Both the position numbers and the translations under genes were made by a program. A stretch of DNA of 64,000 nt from Vibrio ostreicida (GTDB lineage Bacteria; Pseudomonadota; Gammaproteobacteria; Enterobacterales; Vibrionaceae): NCBI RefSeq assembly GCF_013074385.2, contig NZ_JABEYA020000006.1, positions 62,001 to 126,000 of the forward strand, read 5' to 3'. Below, piece by piece: positions 55,801 to 63,369 of this stretch. The notes under the pieces are model-generated. The model saw only the letters and a list, made by a program, of their open reading frames with translations. It had not been told where the DNA came from and searched no databases. Within the stretch, counting starts at the first letter, position 1. Every line of letters begins with the position of its first letter.

Positions 55801-57598
55801 AAGTCGTCGCGGGCTCTATTCTGCCGATAGAAAGAGCATCAGTGGGTCATTCCACACAGGATTTCCCGTCCAAACCGCGGTTTACCTCGACAAAGGGGAA
55901 AAAGCCCTAGAGAGATTCAGTAAAGACTTTGATATGTCCAAACCCGATTTGACGGCACCTGATGTCGGGTTTAGCCGTCTATTGGTGTTTGATGACGTGT
56001 CTCAACCCAACCGTTGGCGGTCTCATGCCGATTGGCTTGTGCAGCAACACACGTTGAACAAGCCAAGCGCGGGAAAAATAGGGCCGTTTACGCGCGTTAA
56101 AATTCAGGTGCTGCTGAACGCAGCGGCATCCGAAGACAGCAAGACGCTCTTTCATTGTGAGCTTTCCTATGAGGTGTCTCGCTTGTTTTTTGATATTGAA
56201 GGTCCTTCATACAGTTTGCTGATGGGGCCAAAGCAACTGGATGATTTTACTCTGCAAGACAGCGAGCTTGAGTCGTATTTTGCCAGACAAGGCAGTGAGA
56301 CATTGACGGGGTTTGAGTTTGAGCCGACCTATTGGTTTGGTGCATTAGAAATTCCGGGGCTGAAGCCGTTATATCAAACCAATCTTATCGAGGATATTCG
56401 CTCACTCGCCGATGAAAACGGAGCGTTTGATTTGTGGGTTGAAAGCAATGGCGCTCATCAGTTGGAATACTTGTTTAAGCTCAATGGCGAGATTAATCTC
56501 GCGCCAAGGCCGGATACGGAAGTAATGGCCTTGACTCGGGAAGTGCGCGATATGCACGCTCGCTTTGATTACGGTGTATTTGACGAGTCTGAGAGTAAAG
56601 CGCTATTTGATGGCCAGCATATGCAGAAGGTGCGCCTAAAAGGTTCCGATCTGTTGATTGAGGATTTCATTACCAGCACATCGGTTAATCAGAGAGAGAA
56701 TACACCGGCGGTCGTTGGTGGAGACCTGATCCTTCTTCCTGCGTTAAAAGTCGGCTCTGAGCTGAAGTTTTTCAAACAAGGCACCCCAAGTTCAATGTCG
56801 TTTGAGCAAGGTGTCGCCTTTGATAATGGCAGTTTCGATTGGTCGAAAGAAACCCCCTCTTCGTTATACATTGCCGTGATATCTGACGAGTTTGAGAAAG
56901 ATACCTATCAAACCATGCGTCTCGACCCGATGAGCGTCCCTGTAGAAATGCAGCTTGGTGGCCTTGATCAATGTGCGGGGCCAAGAATGGCCAGTCGAAT
57001 GCATTACGTCGGTCAGGCTGAGATTGGGCTAGAGCGGCCTGTCGCCCACCCTTATGAAACGCCTAGCTATACGATGACATGGAAAAAGAAGGCGACCGAG
57101 GACGAGGCCATTCGACAGGCCTTAGACGCCGATCTCGTCAGTTTTGCCGGTCAGGCACTGGAGCAAATCAGTCAGGAGCGTGAGGAACTAAAAGACAGAC
57201 TCATGGGCAGCAGCGAGAAATTTGTCCATGTGATGAAATTTGACCTTGTTTACGTCGCACCCAACGGTCGAAAACTTTATGGACTGCGACCTTTTGGTGA
57301 CATAGTGTCAAAGGGGGGCTTGAAACGTTCAGAAATTACCGTGCTTAGTGTTAATCAGCGGGATATCGCGTCCGATTTTGAATTGGACATACAGCCTATC
57401 GCACTGCCTGCGTCAAAGTCACTCGTTGCTGGCATGCCATGGTCGAAAAACGTCCAAAGCGATCAGAGATACAATGAATCCGCTGCCCGTCACTGGAGTA
57501 GCCTTGATGATGAGCAAAAGCGCAGCGAGTGGTTAGAAAACTGGATCACCAAAGAAACGGTCACACTCGAAGCTCCCGTGGTAAAGCTTAAGGTCTAG
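52883..57598 (+). CDS. 1571-residue protein with OmpA-like domain, probable effector
   Basis: No signal peptide. An OmpA C-terminal-like domain at ~614-755 (LNLNFQFNSAEVSNELKPL, VIEGHAGPIGSEKNNRELSK-RRAEFV) would bind peptidoglycan. A hydrophobic stretch follows at ~793-830 (GGLCGIAMFTPLAPAASAYF). The N-terminal 600 and C-terminal 700 residues are unrecognised. Size, lack of signal peptide, peptidoglycan-binding module and membrane segment recall large type VI effectors, as does the unrelated LysM-bearing protein at 19 kb. The start overlaps the lipoprotein B stop. Confidence 0.6.
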   Translation: MAKQYTDEYFLFGTHFKQYKNDDDQMVFDDWHQSADLTAEETLSEKIRPIPYAPVMVNALTAADNRQLWATDHLGKLMNLGLGQPSSDSLVPDPENPQTADTPDLILLHHGSRVTRLNSQHYELSFPPVKLLAHLISNTAISVTQLGGALKSLAKEVLPKYQGINFTPTQILPSQLAPAYQASIGSTLKDDQLAYNNWREEKMASPEKPIKGFVVPSYHTLAVVFSDPLYNGAEVSLIRPIEQFDADNPEAATEDVVASAWVTKVERQGNQDYLPCALFNLDPEEIDTGFYLLRIKFWRNEYERANQGAKLPDSVTKSNLSHDFCKREVDDDRPQDVYSYELHERLVFRANGGLGKIAHVCGDMLSLEELIIHQFPNQLPEYQDYVSEGQFYQADAVAGIGAFSLSTQAIKTYDALANDVSLMDGLAFINAPAEIAATIGSAFKDNIDQAFIPEIAIAGIAFREAVSANREAFSTWNQAQRIVRQNLTFERTLALIFKKYVADGDYLSRELEAIKRLYNNRQYTRVVGRLSQSWGSLTSTGLPALATATEMMNFYNSYQTFSEMKDSADSAFKQLEDLSQSYLEQVTFVHKSNAKEKWKNKAQSLQDRLGETARIRVDKQGIALNLNFQFNSAEVSNELKPLHNDFAHLCETLCRLLEDNLSYQVVIEGHAGPIGSEKNNRELSKRRAEFVTEAILSFTQDTQALKKRIHYLYFGSARRYYDDESQYQDHDDRSDSADIAIDRRVEVRLVVPDFAVSLPPSRTGSLKLESMHQLWQGYLMDAEKQKGEMLQSAIGGLCGIAMFTPLAPAASAYFIGSASLDVLDTAFTLLDEMYNLRVYNSFKEMFEKKSELQTLDKINRQIMREYRNINTSIEAQELNAEQLADHLGNQDLPKELLKRFLLRAYAINNLIELLTRIRLKETFSPFATRESVVKAYQLDHFIETYVMSDNWEIPEYSYNSLAQNWLNRFSVPLSRRGLYSADRKSISGSFHTGFPVQTAVYLDKGEKALERFSKDFDMSKPDLTAPDVGFSRLLVFDDVSQPNRWRSHADWLVQQHTLNKPSAGKIGPFTRVKIQVLLNAAASEDSKTLFHCELSYEVSRLFFDIEGPSYSLLMGPKQLDDFTLQDSELESYFARQGSETLTGFEFEPTYWFGALEIPGLKPLYQTNLIEDIRSLADENGAFDLWVESNGAHQLEYLFKLNGEINLAPRPDTEVMALTREVRDMHARFDYGVFDESESKALFDGQHMQKVRLKGSDLLIEDFITSTSVNQRENTPAVVGGDLILLPALKVGSELKFFKQGTPSSMSFEQGVAFDNGSFDWSKETPSSLYIAVISDEFEKDTYQTMRLDPMSVPVEMQLGGLDQCAGPRMASRMHYVGQAEIGLERPVAHPYETPSYTMTWKKKATEDEAIRQALDADLVSFAGQALEQISQEREELKDRLMGSSEKFVHVMKFDLVYVAPNGRKLYGLRPFGDIVSKGGLKRSEITVLSVNQRDIASDFELDIQPIALPASKSLVAGMPWSKNVQSDQRYNESAARHWSSLDDEQKRSEWLENWITKETVTLEAPVVKLKV

Positions 57599-57631
57599 TT
57601 CTCTGGGATAAGACGGTAGAAACACAGATTA

Positions 57632-57666
57632 AAAGGCAGCCTCTCTTGTCGAGATGCTGCTTTTTA
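57632..57666 (+). terminator. Rho-independent terminator of the giant-gene operon
   Basis: AAAGGCAGC-CTCTC / GAGA-TGCTGCTTTTT: a stem with one small mismatch followed by five T, 34 bp after the stop. Confidence 0.75.
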
Positions 57667-57690
57667 AATTCAGAAGTGGCGCTTAGCGCT

Positions 57691-58128
57691 TTATTTTTCA
57701 CGCGCCAGCGAACCAATGGCGACTTGAATCGATGCGAACTGTATTTTCGTTAGGCAGACTTCCGCTTTGGCAAACTCATGTTCTTGAATGAATTGTGTCA
57801 CGGCCTCCAAAGAGAGCGGGGGACCGAGCGGCTCAAACGTATAGCCGCCACTGACTGATGTGATGGCATAAGGGCAGCCGTTGCTGTCCACCAAACGGTC
57901 ATCCGCACCCCAAATCAGGGCCTCTAATTCGGCGGTTAACTGACGTTCACAAGCAAAAAACATGAGCTCGGTATCACCGTCTAACTTTAAAATGCATGGC
58001 CACTGAATCATCTTTTCCTCGTCAACGTATCGCTGGGTGACGTGTCTGTTCCTGTGAGGACAAACCATGAGCATCCCTGGTTGCCCATCGTCAACGACGT
58101 AAGGTGTGAACTTGGGAATGCTCATCAC
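57691..58128 (-). CDS. Hypothetical protein, DUF4144-like
   Basis: 145 residues, cytosolic. The opening (IPKFTPYVVDDGQPGMLMV) and WPCILKLDGDTELMFF resemble the DUF4144 proteins of Vibrio, an identification made from memory. It ends close to the terminator of the convergent operon and lies 22 bp after the secreted-protein gene on its strand. Confidence 0.5.
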   Translation of the reverse strand: MMSIPKFTPYVVDDGQPGMLMVCPHRNRHVTQRYVDEEKMIQWPCILKLDGDTELMFFACERQLTAELEALIWGADDRLVDSNGCPYAITSVSGGYTFEPLGPPLSLEAVTQFIQEHEFAKAEVCLTKIQFASIQVAIGSLAREK

Positions 58129-58150
58129 GGTATTTTTCTAAGACTTCATG

Positions 58151-58672
58151 TTATTTCTCTATGACTTCATGCGTTGCCTGAGGAATGTCCTGATCTTTTG
58201 GGTATTCTGGGAACAAAAACTCCAGTCTTTTTCGGTTCCGAATACCAGACGCATCAATAAACTCCCACGCATCATGGCCTTGAGCTTTAGAAGCAATGAA
58301 ATAACTGTTTGACTTCATCGTGACCGCATCTGACGTTATCACCATTTGGGTGGGGATCAAAACGAGCGTATTGAGTGACGTTTCCATCTTTTCTTTGGGC
58401 ATTTGGTAAGTAAATTCACTCACTGTTAGCCCTTTAGACTCTAACTGACGAAAAAGCGCTGCAGTCGCTTCAATGAGTTTCTCATCATCACCCACCTTAT
58501 CGATCAGCTTTCTAGGCATATAGTCGATGACCGTCTTGAAATCTGAGTTCAGCATGGCTTCGATGATGGTGTCGGTGGCGGCGGTGATGTTGGCCGCTTC
58601 ATGGTCGGATAGCGGCTCTGCAAAACTAAAACTGGGCAATATCGCCAGTATGGTGAGCAGTACTGTTCTCAT
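58151..58672 (-). CDS. Secreted hypothetical protein
   Basis: 173 residues with a signal peptide (MRTVLLTILAILPSFSFA). The body DAWEFIDASGIRNRKRLEFL is a pattern shared by several periplasmic proteins of unknown function. It is upstream of the DUF4144-like gene, same strand, and the pair is probably an operon. Confidence 0.6.
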   Translation of the reverse strand: MRTVLLTILAILPSFSFAEPLSDHEAANITAATDTIIEAMLNSDFKTVIDYMPRKLIDKVGDDEKLIEATAALFRQLESKGLTVSEFTYQMPKEKMETSLNTLVLIPTQMVITSDAVTMKSNSYFIASKAQGHDAWEFIDASGIRNRKRLEFLFPEYPKDQDIPQATHEVIEK

Positions 58673-58868
58673 TTTAAAAATTCCTCTTTATTTGACAGGC
58701 AACGTTGTGCTAAATGGCCGCTAACCATACCACAAAGGGCCAATAAATCATGATTTGCCCTTTTAAAACGGCCTATTCTGTGGCGGCTGTCCTTTTTGAT
58801 CCATTTTTGATCGCTTTTTCAAACATTGGCGGTGGTTGACAAGGCGCCTAAGCGAGCCTTGTGACTCC

Positions 58869-59651
58869 TTATTCGCTGGATTGCGAGCCATTGGGTGAGG
58901 AGTACCCAGTCGTTGTTGCGACCACTTTAAACCCATGCTTTGAGACAATGGGCTTACTCATGTCTGACGCATCGATTGTAAGGTACTGAATCCCTCTCGC
59001 TTTCGCTTCTGAAATGCGTTTATTGAGCAGCAAACTGTAGTAGCCATTGCCGCGAAATGCTTTGATTGTACTTCCACCCCAAATGCTTGCAAATGGGCTA
59101 TCTCCATTAAATGTTAACCACGCTGAGGTAACGGGTTGGCCGTTGACATACACGACATAAATTGAGACAGACTCTGGTGATTGCTCTTTGAGCTTCATCA
59201 GGTAGGCATACTGCCAATCCAAATCGCCACCCCAAACCTGTTCTTGGACTCTGATTGCATCACCAATGCCTTGACTGTCTGAGACTTCCTTAATGTGAGA
59301 TTTATCAAAAGGCGTATTGGTCGATTTTGAAAGCGCCAATACCATAAATGACTCGGATTCTTCCTGTTCAAAACCACTGTCCAGTAACACTTTGCCGATA
59401 TTACTCGGTGTATCGGTGCTGTATGTTTTCCATTCAAAGTTTAAGTTGCGCGCACTAAAGTACTCAATCTGTTCTTTTACTATTGATGTTGTGAGACTTT
59501 CGTCAAAGTCAAAGAACGAAATGTAACTACCGTGACGGTGTTCTGAGACGAACTTAGTCAGGTTGCTATCAGATTTGCTTACGCCGCTAAACGAGTGAAT
59601 GCGTTTTCTTTCAAACTCATTATATTCTTGCATTACATCCGCTGTGTTCAT
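58869..59651 (-). CDS. GNAT-family N-acetyltransferase
   Basis: 260 residues. The C-terminal half has the GNAT fold with an acetyl-CoA loop region (KAFRGNGYYSLLLNKRISEA) and LTIDASDMSKPIVSKHGFKVV. The N-terminal half is a divergent domain, possibly a second GNAT-like unit. Substrate unknown. It is separated from the MFS operon by a repeat site, so they need not be functionally linked. Confidence 0.8.
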   Translation of the reverse strand: MNTADVMQEYNEFERKRIHSFSGVSKSDSNLTKFVSEHRHGSYISFFDFDESLTTSIVKEQIEYFSARNLNFEWKTYSTDTPSNIGKVLLDSGFEQEESESFMVLALSKSTNTPFDKSHIKEVSDSQGIGDAIRVQEQVWGGDLDWQYAYLMKLKEQSPESVSIYVVYVNGQPVTSAWLTFNGDSPFASIWGGSTIKAFRGNGYYSLLLNKRISEAKARGIQYLTIDASDMSKPIVSKHGFKVVATTTGYSSPNGSQSSE

Positions 59652-59825
59652 CGTATCCTCGTAGGTTTAACGCCTTAATAAGGTGAAAAAAGAGACCCAG
59701 TCCCGCAATCGTCTCTAAACAAGATCAACACTACGTCATTTTTATTCAGAGTCAAAGTTACTGAGGTGTGAATGGGCACTTTATGAACGCCTAAGACAGG
59801 CGTTTTCTCATTCTGGAATGATCAT

Positions 59826-59880
59826 CTTGAGGTGCCCATCTTGAGGTGCCTGTCCCGTTAACTCCGTTAACTGTTAACTT
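59826..59880 (+). repeat. GGTGCCTGTCCC core with CATCTTGA and GTTAACTCC repeats
   Basis: Left of the core (59845-59856) CATCTTGAGGTGCC is partly doubled; right of it GTTAACTCC / GTTAACT is repeated three times. It ends 4 bp before the MFS stop codon. The right-hand words recur at 62326 and 63340, so CGTTAAC may belong to this subtype's end. Confidence 0.75.
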
Positions 59881-59883
59881 TGC

Positions 59884-61092
59884 TTACAATGAGTCAGCCA
59901 AGGCTCTTCTGTTTAAATCGTCTTTATGGAACCTGCCCACTAAAGGAATACAAACAATCAGCACTATTGATGGCGGAATTATTAACCAGATAAAGTTAGT
60001 TGACAATTCAGAAAAATATGAAACTGCAAAACCTGAAAGCGGTAAGCTAATAGCGTTTATGGAAGACATTACCGCTATAGTACCCCCCATGTTCTTCTTA
60101 GCAATGATTTCTCCACGACGAGATCGAATATAATTTCCAACAATTAAAACGAATCCAATAGACATAGAGTAAGACATGATGTACCAGTGAAAACCTGAAG
60201 ATAGGAATGTAGTTAAAGAGAATACTACCATCATAAAACTAGCGAAAGAGTATGCTCCAATGCGCCCTATAGATTTGTTCATAACTGGTATTATTGAAAG
60301 AAAAGCTATCCCAAACAGACTTGGGATCACCATCACCATAGAAAAAAAGCCTTCGCCAAGTTTATAGTTCTCAACAATTAGTCCAGGTGCTGAAGCTTCA
60401 ACAACACCTGAAATGAAGTTATTACTCATCGATACCAAGCAAAATAACATCAAGACTTTGTTGGATAATATCTCTGAAATAGACTCTTTGAAAAAATGGC
60501 TTACTTTTTTGTTTTTTTCATTATCATTTTTGAAGTCTAACCTTTCCATACACAAAAATGATAGCCCCAAAAGCACTATTGCGAACATGGATACATCAAA
60601 AAAACTAAATGAAGCTAGTTCCATTAAGGCAAATGAAAGCAGCGGTGATATGAATAAAGAAATTTGATCTAGTCTAAATATCCTCGCATGTTCTTCAGAC
60701 AACTCATTACCGTCTAAGGTTTTTGAAGAGTATGTTTCAAATGACAAGATCGACTGTCCGTTGGAAATAGATATCAACGAGCCTAGTAAGCCTAATATTA
60801 GTGGACTCAATGAATATTCTACGTACAAGGAGCTTGATATTATAGCTATAGTTACACTTCTAACTCCCCTAGATATCTTTAGTACAACGCCTTCACCAAA
60901 CTTATCAATAAAGTAGCCACTGAACGGAATGATAATTACCCTAGGTATCCACTCAATGGCGTAAGCTACGCCAGAGTAGAAAAAACTATTCGTTTGGTTG
61001 AAGACAATAATTGGGATTAAAAACATTATTACTTGATCAGCAAGTAAAGAAGAAATTAATCCCAACCGGTCTTTAAGGCTAATCGATTTCAA
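59884..61092 (-). CDS. MFS exporter at the end of a small-peptide operon
   Basis: 402 residues, 12 membrane helices, from a TTG start (LKSISLKDRLG) that overlaps the stop region of the 40-residue gene. It is of the MefA/MFS_3-like export type. Three tiny genes precede it on the same strand with little or no spacing, so it could export one of their products. It is AT-rich compared with core genes. Confidence 0.78.
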   Translation of the reverse strand: MKSISLKDRLGLISSLLADQVIMFLIPIIVFNQTNSFFYSGVAYAIEWIPRVIIIPFSGYFIDKFGEGVVLKISRGVRSVTIAIISSSLYVEYSLSPLILGLLGSLISISNGQSILSFETYSSKTLDGNELSEEHARIFRLDQISLFISPLLSFALMELASFSFFDVSMFAIVLLGLSFLCMERLDFKNDNEKNKKVSHFFKESISEILSNKVLMLFCLVSMSNNFISGVVEASAPGLIVENYKLGEGFFSMVMVIPSLFGIAFLSIIPVMNKSIGRIGAYSFASFMMVVFSLTTFLSSGFHWYIMSYSMSIGFVLIVGNYIRSRRGEIIAKKNMGGTIAVMSSINAISLPLSGFAVSYFSELSTNFIWLIIPPSIVLIVCIPLVGRFHKDDLNRRALADSL

Positions 61093-61201
61093 CTGTTTGC
61101 ACCTCTGCTTTTTTCCTCAATACGATCCTCACATCCTTACCTGTAATCGCGTCTTTATAAACATGAGTTCGGGGTGCGCAGTATTCTGATTTTTTAGTCA
61201 T
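61079..61201 (-). CDS. 40-residue peptide gene in the MFS operon
   Basis: Starts at an ATG (61199-61201) overlapping the previous stop (GATGACTAA) and ends in TAG at 61079, overlapping the MFS start by 14 bp. The peptide opens MTKKSEYCAPRTHVYKDAIT, has a single cysteine and a basic centre. The tight overlaps at both ends support translation. Confidence 0.55.
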   Translation of the reverse strand: MTKKSEYCAPRTHVYKDAITGKDVRIVLRKKAEVQTVEID

Positions 61202-61268
61202 CAATTCCAAGGTCTATTTTTTGCCCCATCTCAACTTCAGTATCGAATGCGGTCAGTTTGTTTTTCAT
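61194..61268 (-). CDS. 24-residue peptide gene in the MFS operon
   Basis: ATG at 61266-61268 behind TAGGAGTTAGA. The acidic peptide (MKNKLTAFDTEVEMGQ, ending GIDD) resembles leader peptides in style. Its stop overlaps the start of the 40-residue gene by 8 bp. Confidence 0.5.
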   Translation of the reverse strand: MKNKLTAFDTEVEMGQKIDLGIDD

Positions 61269-61319
61269 TCTAACTCCTATTCCCCCACCGCGACTAGAGC
61301 TATGGGAGGATAATTGAAA

Positions 61320-61529
61320 TTATTTAGGCAACGATTTCAATGTCGTAGCCAGCTGCTGAAGCTGATTTTTTAGATCATCGAGTGATGACATATTTAAAGA
61401 ATCAAACCCTTCCAACGCAGTTGCGCACTTGATCCCAGCAACAAAAGACATTAGGTCAGACATGTTGGAAGTTGCTTCGATTAATTTCGCAGAAGCAATA
61501 CTACTAACATGGTTAAGTTCAGATTTCAT
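61320..61529 (-). CDS. 69-residue helical protein, first gene of the MFS operon
   Basis: Opens MKSELNHVSSIASAKLIEAT; amphipathic helices with one cysteine (VAGIKCATAL). The ATG is 21 bp from the end of the 411-bp inverted-repeat element, so that insertion lies in its promoter region. Could be a peptide precursor or helper; family not recognised. Confidence 0.55.
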   Translation of the reverse strand: MKSELNHVSSIASAKLIEATSNMSDLMSFVAGIKCATALEGFDSLNMSSLDDLKNQLQQLATTLKSLPK

Positions 61530-61548
61530 TGTTATATTTTAACTAAAT

Positions 61549-61959
61549 GGGGTCAGGTCTTGCCTCTTGCCTTATTGGGTTTTTAGGTTGGGTGGTTTAG
61601 TGTGGTGTTTTCAGGGAGAAAAAGTGAGCCGACCATTAAGGGTTGAATTTGCTGTTTCGCTATATCATGTAATATCGTGTGATTCACGGGTCAGTCGTAT
61701 TGCGTCAAAACGCAAGACCTGACCCTGATAGTCATTTGGTCGCCGACTTGAAAGAGCAAGGTATTGATCTGCACCAGGGAGACTGGACACCAAGTTAAGC
61801 GACTTTCCATACTTGTAGTTATTCATTATTTTCTAATTTAGTAAAAGCGCTGGCAAGGTTTTGTCCCATTCTGCGCTACGTGTTGGAGTTTGAGTAGAGA
61901 ATATTCGGTAGATTCGATATAGAAAAATTAATGGATGGAAAAAGGCAAGACCTGACCCC
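61549..61959 (+). mobile_element. Nonautonomous element with 16-bp inverted ends
   Basis: GGGGTCAGGTCTTGCC (61549-61564) and its exact reverse complement (61944-61959) enclose 411 bp without a transposase. A partial third end (GCAAGACCTGACCC) lies inside at 61712-61725, with a gene scrap after it (SHLVADLKEQGIDL). Outside the right end, CATTATATTCC and TTGACCCC are repeated in tandem (61959-61988). The end pattern differs in sequence from the GGTGTGTGTCC family but shows the same flank duplication. Confidence 0.75.
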
Positions 61960-62113
61960 ATTATATTCCTTGACCCCATTATATTCCTAAAACTTATTCG
62001 ATTATCAGTTGACTTAATATGAAAATTGCTGCATTAGCGAAAGATGAAAGGCGACTTGCGAATCTATAAGTGCATGTTATTATTGGGTAAATTAAGTTGC
62101 ATATTGGTGCCCA

Positions 62114-62209
62114 ATGGAAATAACGAAACTCAGTGAGTACATGGCGTTTGTTGAGGAACTAGACAAAGATTTTTACCTGTCGCGAGGTCAGTCTCAAGAT
62201 TACCAGTAA
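62114..62209 (+). pseudogene. Start of an FRG-domain gene, cut by a core repeat
   Basis: 31 codons: MEITKLSEYMAFVEEL, then FYLSRGQSQDYQ and a stop. F-x-x-RGQS is the signature opening of FRG-domain proteins, often found in defence loci. The frame is lost where TAAGAAACG units and the core GGGACAGGCACC begin. Confidence 0.6.
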
Positions 62210-62358
62210 GAAACGAAGGGACAGGCACCCTAAGAAACGGGTCATACCTTGGTCGTGGATGGTGGGCTATCGTTGGCATAGATTGCCAATAAGCAACCAC
62301 TGAAACTAGAAAAGGTGCCTGTCCCGTTAACTCTCGTTAACTCCTATAGTTAACTCCT
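62203..62358 (+). mobile_element. 108-bp miniature element with 12-bp inverted cores
   Basis: GGGACAGGCACC (62218-62229) and GGTGCCTGTCCC (62314-62325) are exact reverse complements enclosing 84 bp with no gene. On the left TAAGAAACG occurs both outside and just inside the core; on the right GTTAACTC(C) is repeated three times (62326-62358). It separates the FRG-gene start from an IS110 remnant. Confidence 0.7.
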
Positions 62359-62681
62359 GATGCCTTTATCGGTGTTTGGTACGGTGAAGTAAATATCGAG
62401 TGGACGGATATAGATGTCTAATTGTGACTTACCGGTATCAACGCCAACATTAATGTTTTGAAGTGTGTTTGTATTCATAATAAGCTAACTCTTGCTTGCA
62501 AATGCGGGCTCGAGACCCAGAAGACTATTCGAGTGTGGTGCTTGGAGTTCTATCTGACGTTCGTACTTGTTATCGGTCTCTCGATAGAGGAGCCATCATT
62601 TAATCGAACTATCAGATAGAAGAACTTTAGTTGCAGCTAAAGTCTGGGTCTCACCTTACCCGATTGGAGTGCTTATTATCC
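62350..62681 (-). mobile_element. IS110-family remnant (5' end only)
   Basis: The minus-strand frame from 62478 to 62350 encodes the N-terminus of a DEDD transposase (QNINVGVDTGKSQLDIYIRP) and ends in the GTTAACTCC repeats; family transposases are ~320-400 residues, so most is missing. 62479-62681 would be the upstream end of the IS. It abuts the left edge of an attC site. Members of the IS1111 group are known to insert in attC sites. Confidence 0.7.
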
Positions 62682-62802
62682 ATACAAGGGTTTAAGGCAG
62701 ATTCCCAACGCTTGGCATTTTCGGTTTGATTCAACTTTAGTGTTTACGGCACAATGGTTTAGGTAGGGTGGTGGCGTTGCTCACTACTTAATGCGGCGTT
62801 AG
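62682..62802 (+). other. attC recombination site 8 (VCR-like)
   Basis: From ATACAAGGGTTTAAGG to GCGGCGTTAGG, closely matching sites 3 and 6. It is isolated from the cassette block at 8-13 kb by 50 kb. The left box is altered where the IS110 remnant joins. Confidence 0.88.
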
Positions 62803-62844
62803 GCTCACTTTCAATATCAGTAAGCATTGGAGATTATTTGAAGT

Positions 62845-63309
62845 ATGGAATTTCCGTCAGAGTTGTTTGGTAGTGTTTGGCATACAACCAGCTTAGAGCG
62901 TTATTCAAGGATAGTCGGTGATGGTTGTATTAAAGCTAATCCTGACATTCCTGATAGCGAGCGCTGGGGAACGAACTTAGGTGAACAGCACTTTCCATTT
63001 GTACGCTCACAAGGTGGCATAAGTGTTTTTGATTTTCGTGATTTTGACGCTGATGCAACAGATTGGGCTACGTTTGTTCCATGTCGAACAGAGTGGCAAA
63101 GTGCTGTTTGGATTGAGGTTGATATATCAAAGTTAGGTGACAGCTTTAAATCTGCTCAATCTATTCGTGAGTTGTGGCATGAAGTGAACTCTACGCGTAA
63201 GTTTATTACTCAAATAGAAGGCGCTGTTATAGGTTCAATACCAACATTGGCATTCAAGCAGGTATTGGTTTACGACACCCAAAAGTCATCTTTTAGCACG
63301 TTAGCCTAA
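62845..63309 (+). CDS. Hypothetical cassette protein
   Basis: 154 residues. The opening VWHTTSLERYSRIVGDGCIK (His...Ile-x-x-Gly) has the look of an ADP-ribosyltransferase or RES-type fold start, but no more can be said. Preceded by an attC. Its stop lies in TAACAATAAATTTAAAG, the left box of its own attC, which is then cut off by a core repeat. Confidence 0.6.
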   Translation: MEFPSELFGSVWHTTSLERYSRIVGDGCIKANPDIPDSERWGTNLGEQHFPFVRSQGGISVFDFRDFDADATDWATFVPCRTEWQSAVWIEVDISKLGDSFKSAQSIRELWHEVNSTRKFITQIEGAVIGSIPTLAFKQVLVYDTQKSSFSTLA

Positions 63310-63369
63310 CAATAAATTTAAAGAAAAGGTGCCTGTCCCGTTAACTTTTCGCCGTTAACTTTTCAATAT
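63307..63369 (+). repeat. Truncated attC start joined to a GGTGCCTGTCCC core array
   Basis: CTAACAATAAATTTAAAG (start of an attC) runs into AAAAGGTGCCTGTCCC (core 63328-63339), followed by two copies of CGTTAACTTTTC. The rest of the attC is missing and an IS3 fragment follows. Confidence 0.75.
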
